A DNA stretch of 17,377 nucleotides from DATLZM01 sp035559315. GTDB taxonomy: Bacteria > Actinomycetota > UBA4738 > HRBIN12. A program made the position numbers and the translations under genes. This document shows, piece after piece, positions 11,999 to 17,377 of the stretch (positions within the stretch are counted from its first letter, which is position 1; every line of letters begins with the position of its first letter). The DNA lies in contig DATMBJ010000252.1 of assembly GCA_035559315.1 (NCBI GenBank), forward strand, positions 1 through 17,377, read 5' to 3'. Under the pieces are notes generated by a model that did no database searches, had not been told where the DNA came from, and was given only the letters and a program-made list of their open reading frames with translations.

Positions 11999-14261
11999 CC
12001 GCTCGGATCGCCCGCCAGACCCGCTCCGGCGAGAGCGGCGGGTCGAGGTGCCGCACGCCCAGGTGGGCCAGGGCGTCGACGGCCGCGTTCACCACCGCCG
12101 GCGTGGAGCCGATCGTGGCGGACTCGCCGATCCCCTTGGCGCCCAGGGGGTTGAGGGGCGTCGGGGTCTCGGTGTGGGCGACCGTCACCGGTGGGAGCTC
12201 GGCGGCGCTCGGCACGAGGTAGGTCGCGAGGTTCGGGGTGAGCGGGTTGCCCAGCTCGTCGTGCTCCACGCCCTCGAACAGGGCCTGGGCCACCCCCTGG
12301 GCCGCGCCCCCGTGGACCTGCCCGTCGACCAGGACGGGGTTCAGGATCCGTCCGCAGTCGTCGACGGCCACGTGGCGGAGGAGGCGGACCTCGCCGGTCT
12401 CGACGTCGACCTCGACCACGGCCACGTGGGAGCCGAACGGGAACGTCTCCTGGGCCTGGGCGAAGTCGCCCCGGGCCGCGAGCCCCGGCTCGACCCCCTC
12501 GGGCAGGCGGGCGGGGTCGTTCGCGATCCGGGCGAGCTCCTCCCAGGAGACCGCCCGGTCCGGGGCCCCCGCCACCGCCAGGCCGTCCTCGGCCGGCACC
12601 ACGTCCTCCGGCGCCACCTCCAGCACGTGGGCGGCGAGGCCCCGGGCCTTCTCCAGCACGAGCTCCGCCGCCCGCAGCACGTTCGTCCCTCCGATCTGGA
12701 GCGAGCGCGAGCCGAACGTGCCCTCGCCCCTGGGCACGGCGGCCGTGTCGGAGTGGACGACGCGGACGCGCTCGATGGGGATCCCCAGCACGGCCGCGAC
12801 GATCTGCGCGAAGGCCGTCTCGTGGCCCTGGCCGTGGCTCGAGGTGCCCACCCGCACCGTGGCGGTCCCCGCCTCGGAGACGGTGAGATCCGCGAACTCG
12901 CGCTCGACGAAGCCCGTGATCTCGACGTAGGAGGAGATCCCGATCCCGAGCTGCAGGCGGTCGCCCCGGGCCCGCCGTGCCGCCTGCTCCCGGCGGAGCT
13001 CCTCGTAGCCAGCGAGGCGGAGGGCCTCGTCCAGGGCCCGCCCGTAGTCCCCCGAGTCGTACCGCTGACCGCTCGGGGTCTCGTACGGGAAGGCCTCCGG
13101 CGGGACGAAGTTCCGCCGCCGGAGCTCCGCCGGGTCCATCCCGAGCTCCGCCGCGAGGAGGTCCATCGTGCGCTCGATCGCGAGCGCAGGCTCGGGCCGC
13201 CCGGCGCCGCGGTAGGGGCCGACCGGGGGCGCGTTGGTGACCACGATCCGGCTGCGGTAGGCGACGCGGGGGATCCGGTAGGCGCCCGTCGCCATGCGCC
13301 AGGAGTTCGAGGTGAGGTAGGAGGCGAGCGGGTAGGCGCCCAGGTCGGCCAGGACGTCCAGCCGGATCCCCACAAGGGTCCCGTCGCGGCGGGCTCCCAG
13401 CTCGACCCGGTGGATCTGGGCGCGGCCGTGCGTGAGGGCCAGCATGCTCTCGGAGCGGGTCTCGCCCCAGCGGACCGGCCGGCCCAGGCGGCGCGCGGCC
13501 GCGGCGACCGCGAGGTACTCGGGGTAGACGGTGAGCTTGGCCCCGAAGCCGCCCCCCACGTCGGGCGCCACGACCCGCACCGTCGACCCGTCGAGGCCCA
13601 ACGCCTCGGCGACGTCGGCCCGGACGTCGAACGGCACCTGGGTCGACACCCACAGCGTGAGCCCGTCCCCCTCGGGCACCGCGAGGATCGCGTTCGGTTC
13701 CATCGGGACCGGGGCGAGCCGCTGGCTCACGACCCGGGCCCGCACCACCACCTCCGCCCCCTCCAGGGGATCCTCGTCCCAACCCTTGGCGATCTCGAAG
13801 GCCACGTTCGTCCCGGTCCGCGGGAACAGGAGCGGTCCGCCCTCCGCCGCGGCCTCGGGGTCGGTCACGGCCGGGAGCGGGTCGTAGTCGACCTCGACGA
13901 GCTCCACGGCGTCCGCGGCCGCCGCGCGGTCCTCCGCGATGACCACGGCGATCGGCTCCCCGACGAACCGCACGACGTCCCGGGCCAGGACCGGCCGCCC
14001 GTACGCCTCGTCCACGTTCCCCGACGGGGGGCGCGGGGCGAGGTCCAGGTCCCGCGCGGTGAGGACGGCCACCACGCCGGGGACGGCGAGGGCGGCGGAG
14101 GGGTCTACCCGCCGGAGCCGCGCGTGCGCCATCATGGACCGGACGAAGGCCGCGCGGAGCGCACCGGGGGCGGGCACGTCCTCGACGTACCTCGCCGCGC
14201 CGCGGAGGAACCGCGGGTCCTCGGTGCGGAGCACCGCACCGCGCAGGACGGGGGCGGTCAT
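11973..14261 (-). CDS. Molybdopterin-binding aerobic dehydrogenase large subunit (CoxL form II / XdhA-like)
   Basis: A 762-residue molybdenum hydroxylase large subunit of the xanthine dehydrogenase/CO dehydrogenase superfamily. The N-terminal domain begins VLRTEDPRFLRGAARYVEDV (10-29). Cofactor motifs follow: VGGGFGAK (235-242), PYRGAGRPE (349-357), GTSSHGQGHETAF (472-484) and GAKGIGES (707-714), whose Glu713 is the expected catalytic base. The active-site loop is YRGAGR, the so-called form II signature, not the AYxCSFR of genuine carbon monoxide dehydrogenase. A purine, aldehyde or other aromatic substrate is more likely than CO. Such enzymes need a [2Fe-2S] subunit and an FAD subunit; neither is in the window, as the gene is flanked by a convergent glycosyltransferase and a divergent dehydrogenase. 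ATG 14261 has AAGGA five to six bases before it. A GTG at 14264 follows a TAGCGT box and adds one residue. Confidence 0.88.
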   Translation of the reverse strand: MTAPVLRGAVLRTEDPRFLRGAARYVEDVPAPGALRAAFVRSMMAHARLRRVDPSAALAVPGVVAVLTARDLDLAPRPPSGNVDEAYGRPVLARDVVRFVGEPIAVVIAEDRAAAADAVELVEVDYDPLPAVTDPEAAAEGGPLLFPRTGTNVAFEIAKGWDEDPLEGAEVVVRARVVSQRLAPVPMEPNAILAVPEGDGLTLWVSTQVPFDVRADVAEALGLDGSTVRVVAPDVGGGFGAKLTVYPEYLAVAAAARRLGRPVRWGETRSESMLALTHGRAQIHRVELGARRDGTLVGIRLDVLADLGAYPLASYLTSNSWRMATGAYRIPRVAYRSRIVVTNAPPVGPYRGAGRPEPALAIERTMDLLAAELGMDPAELRRRNFVPPEAFPYETPSGQRYDSGDYGRALDEALRLAGYEELRREQAARRARGDRLQLGIGISSYVEITGFVEREFADLTVSEAGTATVRVGTSSHGQGHETAFAQIVAAVLGIPIERVRVVHSDTAAVPRGEGTFGSRSLQIGGTNVLRAAELVLEKARGLAAHVLEVAPEDVVPAEDGLAVAGAPDRAVSWEELARIANDPARLPEGVEPGLAARGDFAQAQETFPFGSHVAVVEVDVETGEVRLLRHVAVDDCGRILNPVLVDGQVHGGAAQGVAQALFEGVEHDELGNPLTPNLATYLVPSAAELPPVTVAHTETPTPLNPLGAKGIGESATIGSTPAVVNAAVDALAHLGVRHLDPPLSPERVWRAIRAATSGPAPS

Positions 14262-14271
14262 CACGTCCTTC

Positions 14272-14277
14272 ACGCTA
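14272..14277 (-). promoter_or_regulatory. Putative -10 box (TAGCGT) of the molybdoenzyme gene
   Basis: TAGCGT on the minus strand is seven bases before the GTG at 14264 and ten before the ATG at 14261. A weak AAGGA overlaps the inferred transcription start, so the site fits either a leaderless GTG or a nearly leaderless ATG start. Confidence 0.35.
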
Positions 14278-14361
14278 CACGCGACCACGGCGCGCCGACC
14301 CGGGCGAGGAGCGCATCGACCGGCCCGAGCGGGCCTCGCCGCTCCGGTCGCGGCCCTCGTC

Positions 14362-15414
14362 GTGGCCTCGCTCGCGGCGGCCCTCGTCGCCTGGCCCCCC
14401 GTCCCGGCGCGGGCGGCGATCGGCGCCCGCCGCGTGGCCGGCGGGCTGGATCGGCCCGTGGCCTTCACGTTCGACCCCCGCGGCCGGATCTGGTACCTGG
14501 AGAAGGACACGGGCGAGGTGCGGATCCTCCGGCCGGGGGCGGGGGACCGCCGGTTCTTCCTGGTCCCGGGCGTGAACGGCGAGGGGGAGCGGGGGACGCT
14601 CGGGATCGCCCTCCACCCCCGGTACCCGGACCGTCCGTTCGTGTACGTCTACGCGACCCGCGAGGTCGGCGGCGGTCTCCGGAACCAGATCCTCCGCCTC
14701 ACCGACCTCGGGGGCCGTGGCGGACGGATGCGGGTCCTCTTCTCCGCGCCCGCGAGCTCGAGCCCCTACCACAACGGCGGCCGGATCCTCTTCGGCCCCG
14801 ACGGCATGCTCTACGCCGTGATCGGGGACGCCCACGACCCCGCCAACGCCCAGCAGCTCGGCGACCGGCGCGGGAAGGTGCTCCGGATGACCCCCTCGGG
14901 CGGGGTCCCCCCCGACAACCCCCTCGGCGACCGCCTCGCCTACGCGTTCGGGATCCGCAACTCGTTCGGCCTCGCGTTCGATCCCCGGACCGGCGCGCTC
15001 TGGGAGACGGAGAACGGGCCGGAGTGCAACGACGAGCTCAACCTGATCCTCCCCGGCGAGAACTACGGCTGGGGCCCCAGCGAGACCTGCGCCGGGGAGG
15101 GGCCGGCCAACACCAACCGGGACGGACCCTCGCCCGAGCTGCCGGTGCTGTGGTGGGAGGTCCCCTTCGCCCCCACCGGGATCGCCTTCTGCGACGGCTG
15201 CCGCCTCGGCGCGCGGAGCGAGGGCGCGCTCTTCTTCGGCGCCGCGAACACCGGGGAGGTCCGCCGGGTGGTGCTGAACGCCGCCCGCGACGCCGCCGTC
15301 GGCCAACGGGTCGTCTACTCGCACCCGGGCCCGGTTCTCTCGGTCGAGGTCGGCCCCGACGGGCGGATCTACTTCTCAGACTTCGGCGGGATCTTCGTCC
15401 TGGTCCGCTCCTAG
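14362..15414 (+). CDS. PQQ-dependent sugar dehydrogenase-like secreted beta-propeller (GSDH family)
   Basis: A glucose/sorbosone dehydrogenase-type six-bladed propeller, probably secreted, that oxidises sugars or similar substrates with PQQ. From the GTG at 14362 it has 350 residues. Family motifs are GTLGIALHPRYPD (78-90), SPYHNGGRILFGPDG (134-148, His137 as the expected base), IGDAHDPANAQQ (154-165), GIRNSFGLAFDP (197-208), TENGPECNDELN (216-227) and PGENYGWG (231-238). An export signal ends at PVPARA before AIGARRVAGG. The start is uncertain. From 14362 the leader lacks positive charges, yet the in-frame codons just upstream read ARRPGRGAHRPARAGLAAPV, a normal basic signal-peptide start, with no ATG, GTG or TTG before them until 14224. 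An ACG at 14287 or a sequence error may be the true start. Divergent from the molybdoenzyme gene; last codon TAG. Confidence 0.82.
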   Translation: MASLAAALVAWPPVPARAAIGARRVAGGLDRPVAFTFDPRGRIWYLEKDTGEVRILRPGAGDRRFFLVPGVNGEGERGTLGIALHPRYPDRPFVYVYATREVGGGLRNQILRLTDLGGRGGRMRVLFSAPASSSPYHNGGRILFGPDGMLYAVIGDAHDPANAQQLGDRRGKVLRMTPSGGVPPDNPLGDRLAYAFGIRNSFGLAFDPRTGALWETENGPECNDELNLILPGENYGWGPSETCAGEGPANTNRDGPSPELPVLWWEVPFAPTGIAFCDGCRLGARSEGALFFGAANTGEVRRVVLNAARDAAVGQRVVYSHPGPVLSVEVGPDGRIYFSDFGGIFVLVRS

Positions 15415-15486
15415 GGACCGGGGGCGGACCGCTCCGCGTGCCCGGGCTCCGTCGGATGACGGGTGTGCAGGGGCCGCGGGTCGGGG

Positions 15487-15520
15487 TAGGCTGAGGGGGA
15501 ACGCCCCCACCGGGAGGTGA
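15487..15520 (+). promoter_or_regulatory. Putative -10 box and strong ribosome-binding site of the small-peptide operon
   Basis: TAGGCT (15487-15492) is a -10-like box identical to the one before the S9 hydrolase gene. GGGAGGTGA (15512-15520) is a strong Shine-Dalgarno sequence seven bases before the GTG at 15528. Between them GGGGG (15495-15499) and CCCCC (15504-15508) can form a short hairpin at the predicted transcript start. Confidence 0.5.
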
Positions 15521-15527
15521 CGCCGCG

Positions 15528-15686
15528 GTGAACATCGGGGAACCGCGCCGGATCATCGAGGTCGAGCCGGTGACCCTGCCCGTGCCCGAGGTCCTGCCCG
15601 ACGCGATGCCGGAGCCCGCGCCGCCCGAGCGGGTGCCGGAGCGGGTGCCCGAGCGGACGCCCTCGGAGCCCGGCCCCGGCCGATGA
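15528..15686 (+). CDS. Small Pro/Glu-rich peptide, 52 residues, unknown function
   Basis: A short gene that ORF finders with a length cut-off would miss. It encodes VNIGEPRRIIEVEPVTLPVP and continues EVLPDAMPEPAPPERVPERV, ending in PERTPSEPGPGR. The N-terminal 20 residues look structured (basic GEPRR followed by the strand IIEVEPV); the rest is a low-complexity acidic and proline-rich tail with PERVPERVPERTP repeats. There is no signal peptide, membrane span or cysteine. A strong ribosome-binding site precedes the GTG, and the TGA overlaps the ATG of the next gene as ATGA, so the two are translationally coupled. I cannot name a family. The peptide may bind or regulate the zinc-finger-like partner, but that is inference from coupling only. 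Confidence 0.72.
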   Translation: MNIGEPRRIIEVEPVTLPVPEVLPDAMPEPAPPERVPERVPERTPSEPGPGR

Positions 15687-16252
15687 GCCTGGAGCTCCTC
15701 GCGCCCCTCGAGGCGCTCCGGACCGTCGATCCGGTCGTGGGTTGGCGGGCCTGGGCCCTGGGGGGTCGGCGGGACGGTTCCGAGCCCCGCCTGCGACCGA
15801 TCACGGGCCGCGGGCGGCCGTGGCCCGTCCGCCGGCCGGCGGAGGCCACGTGCGGGCTCGCCCGGCTCCACGGCGCGCCCAACCTCCACTGCTCCTGCGG
15901 CCTGCACGCGGCGACCGATCCGGAGTCCCTCCGCCGCGCCAAGGATCCCGCGGTCGTGGGGACCGTGGCCTTGTGGGGGACGGTGATTGAGCACGACCAC
16001 GGCTACCGCGCCCGGTTCGCGTACCCGCAGCGCCTCCGCCTCGTGTGCACGTTCTGCTTCTGGCGGTGGGGGCTCGCACGCTCCCGGGCCGAGGTCGTGG
16101 GGCTCCTCCCCCGGGGCCGCCTGGTTCCGCTCTGCCGCGACCACGCCGCCCTATCCCGCCGCTACGGCCTGGTCCCCCGGCACCTCCTCGACGCGCGAGG
16201 GGTCCAGCAGGAGCTGCTCGCGGCCTACGCCGTCGATCCCCTGCCGGTCTGA
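15683..16252 (+). CDS. Cys-rich hypothetical protein with GWRAW, CSCGLHA, LWG-EH-GYRA-AYP and CxxC...CxxH motifs
   Basis: A 189-residue soluble protein of unknown function. Ordered features: VVGWRAWAL (18-26); LRPITGRGRPWPVRRPAEATC (37-57); the cluster HCSCGLHA (69-76), a likely metal or structural site with Cys57; VVGTVALWGTVIEHDHGYRA (91-110) and FAYPQRLRLVC (112-122). The pair Cys122-x2-Cys125 with Cys151-x2-His154 resembles a treble-clef zinc finger. The spacing of aromatic and Cys residues reminds me of hypothetical proteins common in actinobacteria and their phages, but I cannot give a family name. It is coupled to the 52-residue peptide upstream by ATGA. Its 3' end overlaps the coiled-coil kinase-like gene by 28 bases in convergent orientation. 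Likely cytoplasmic; a nucleic-acid-binding or scaffolding role is possible but not shown. Confidence 0.75.
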   Translation: MSLELLAPLEALRTVDPVVGWRAWALGGRRDGSEPRLRPITGRGRPWPVRRPAEATCGLARLHGAPNLHCSCGLHAATDPESLRRAKDPAVVGTVALWGTVIEHDHGYRARFAYPQRLRLVCTFCFWRWGLARSRAEVVGLLPRGRLVPLCRDHAALSRRYGLVPRHLLDARGVQQELLAAYAVDPLPV

Positions 16253-17377
16253 GGTCGGGCCCCTTCCTGGGGGGCCGCCGCCGCCCCCGGCTCCGGCGCC
16301 CGCTCGGGGAGCGAAAGCCGGAACGCGGTCCCCCCGCCCGACCGCTCCTCGACCCACAGCCGCCCGCCGTGGAGCTCGGCCAGGCGGGCCGCCAGCGCGA
16401 GCTCGCCCGGGAGCGAGGCGGGGACCGGCCCGGCGTCCTCCACCGAGATCCGGGCGCCGCCCTCCTCCGGAGCGAGGACCACGCGGATCGTCGAGCCCGG
16501 TGTCCCACGGGCTCGGACGGTCTCCAGGATCGCCTCGAGGATCTGCTCGACCCTGGCGGCGTCGACCGTCGCCTTCGCCTCCCGCGTGCTGAGCTCGACG
16601 ACCATCTGCTCGAGCCCCTCGGCCTCGCCGACGACCCGTTGCACCAGGGCCTCCAGGTCGGTGCGGCGGCGCCGGAGGGGGAGGCTGCCGTCGGCGAGCC
16701 TCGGCGCGTCCTGGAGGTCCTGGACCAGCCGGTCCAGCCTCCGGGTGGCCGCGTTCAGGTGCCGGAGCGCCTCCTGCCCCTCCTGGGTCCCCACCGCCGC
16801 CTTCAGCGTCAGGGAGGAGCCGAGGACCCTCGCCAGGGCCGAGCGGAGCTCGTGGGCGATCGCCCCGCGGATCGCGGCCTCCGGCTCCTGGGCCTCGTGG
16901 CGGTGCCGCGTCGAGCCGGCCCGGGCCAGCCGCTCCCGCAGCTCCCCCGCCTCGGGCGGGAGGGACGCGGTGGAGAGGGCGAGGTGGAGCTCCTCCAGGA
17001 GCTCCTCCGCCCGCCTGGCCCGGGCCTCGGCCGCCTGGACCCGTTCCTCGAGCGCGGCGAGCCCCGGCTCGGCGCCCGCCGGGCCGGCGGAGCGCTCCGC
17101 CAACCGCCGCTCCGCGAGGGCCAGGCGGTCCTGGGTTTCTCGGAGACGGGCTGCCAGCTCCTCTTCCGCCCCCGCGTCCACGAGGGCCTGCCGGGCCCGC
17201 TCCTCGGCCTCCCGGGCCCGCTCCTCGGCCTCCCGGGCCCGCTCCTCGGCCTCCCGGGCCCGGCGATCCGCCTCCTCCGCTCGCGCCCGCAGCTCCGCGG
17301 CCGCGGCCTCTCCCGCTCGGCCGGCCCCCGCTGCCGCCTCCTCCAGGCGGGCCCTCGCCTCGGCCAGCGCCGCCTCC
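16225..17377 (-). CDS. Coiled-coil protein with degenerate histidine kinase module (partial, N-terminus beyond window)
   Basis: The frame is open to the window edge, so 383 residues are the C-terminal part of a longer protein. Visible residues from about 1 to 145 are an Ala/Glu/Arg-rich coiled coil with three exact REAEERA heptads. A HisKA-like helix pair follows with AIAHELRSALARV (phospho-acceptor-like His175) and LNAATRRLDRLVQDLQD. The last part (about 240-357) aligns with a HATPase domain but is worn down. The N box, normally NLLxNA, reads AILETV (284-289), so the magnesium-binding Asn is absent. DxGPG reads DAGPV (313-317). The GTGLG lid is replaced by SLPGE just before LALAARLAELHGG (326-338). 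The C-terminal GGGTAFRLSLP strand is normal. It probably cannot bind ATP in the usual way and may act as a scaffold or phosphotransfer partner. An internal GTG at 17181 is not needed as a start. Confidence 0.78.
   Translation of the reverse strand, partial: EAALAEARARLEEAAAGAGRAGEAAAAELRARAEEADRRAREAEERAREAEERAREAEERARQALVDAGAEEELAARLRETQDRLALAERRLAERSAGPAGAEPGLAALEERVQAAEARARRAEELLEELHLALSTASLPPEAGELRERLARAGSTRHRHEAQEPEAAIRGAIAHELRSALARVLGSSLTLKAAVGTQEGQEALRHLNAATRRLDRLVQDLQDAPRLADGSLPLRRRRTDLEALVQRVVGEAEGLEQMVVELSTREAKATVDAARVEQILEAILETVRARGTPGSTIRVVLAPEEGGARISVEDAGPVPASLPGELALAARLAELHGGRLWVEERSGGGTAFRLSLPERAPEPGAAAAPQEGARPQTGRGSTA
17191..17262 (+). repeat. Three perfect 21-base tandem repeats within the coiled-coil coding region
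   Basis: Three identical 21-base units run 17191-17211, 17212-17232 and 17233-17253, followed by nine more matching bases. On the coding (minus) strand each encodes one heptad, REAEERA, so copy number changes would add or remove whole heptads without a frameshift. Exact DNA identity between copies suggests recent slippage. Confidence 0.9.

Noticed and set aside
11973..14261. Genuine carbon monoxide dehydrogenase large subunit
   Set aside because: The active-site loop is YRGAGR rather than AYxCSFR, and no coxM or coxS gene is adjacent.
15424..15437. Terminator hairpin GCGGA-ccgc-TCCGC after the sugar dehydrogenase gene
   Set aside because: The stem has only five base pairs, has no U-tract, and such pairs are frequent by chance in this composition.
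12048..15494. A 1148-codon open frame on the + strand running through the molybdoenzyme and sugar dehydrogenase genes
   Set aside because: It is antisense to a gene with all molybdopterin motifs, has Arg/Gly/Pro/Asp-rich composition typical of shadow frames in G+C-rich DNA, and shows no domain.
17191..17262. CRISPR-like or regulatory repeat array
   Set aside because: The units are directly adjacent without spacers and encode in-frame heptads of a coiled coil.
1..17377. Mobile element, phage or defence island
   Set aside because: No transposase, integrase, terminal repeats, toxin-antitoxin pair, nuclease or restriction gene was seen. Composition appears uniform by eye, and the genes are chromosomal in type.

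Overview
This is a very G+C-rich segment (above 70% by eye) with coding on both strands, short intergenic gaps and many GTG starts. It most likely comes from a member of the Actinomycetota, probably a deep-branching or uncultured lineage. The best lineage markers are a CrgA-type divisome protein, an MtrA/MtrB-like two-component operon that ends in a GerMN-domain lipoprotein (compare mtrA-mtrB-lpqB), and several TANNNT boxes 6-8 bases before start codons, which suggest leaderless transcription. I see no transposase, integrase, phage gene, tRNA, rRNA or CRISPR array. The content looks chromosomal and largely housekeeping or metabolic.

Layout. 1-522 (+) is the end of a uroporphyrinogen-III C-methyltransferase. 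It converges on, and overlaps, a minus-strand three-gene operon (3399 to 444): long-chain acyl-CoA ligase, GNAT acetyltransferase, HAD hydrolase, joined by two GTGA stop/start overlaps. 3526-3777 (+) is crgA. The 177-base convergent gap after it (3778-3954) holds six DnaA-box-like TCCACA/TGTGGA cores. A small membrane zinc-ribbon protein (3955-4233, -) is divergent from a Glu/Leu/Phe/Val-type dehydrogenase (4370-5602, +), which converges on an S9 prolyl-oligopeptidase-like hydrolase (5694-7514, -).

Next comes the minus-strand signalling operon (10562 to 7559): OmpR-family regulator, HAMP histidine kinase, and a GerMN/Gmad2 lipoprotein translationally coupled to the kinase by an ATGA overlap. 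Divergent from it is a GT1 glycosyltransferase (10694-11998, +) that lacks the usual N-terminal catalytic histidine. It converges on an orphan CoxL/XdhA-like molybdopterin large subunit (11973-14261, -). A secreted PQQ-type sugar dehydrogenase (to 15414, +) is divergent from that and has no convincing canonical start. A two-gene unit follows: a 52-residue Pro/Glu-rich peptide and a Cys-rich zinc-finger-like protein (15528-16252, +). The window ends inside a long coiled-coil protein (16225-17377, -) whose C-terminus is a degenerate histidine kinase module.

How they work together. The regulator, kinase and lipoprotein very likely form one envelope-sensing system. The acyl-CoA ligase operon is probably lipid activation plus two accessory enzymes. 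The candidate novelties are the DnaA-box cluster beside crgA, the small-peptide/zinc-finger pair, the GT1 without its histidine, and the kinase-like protein with a ruined ATP-binding site. I do not see a multi-gene defence or mobile system here.
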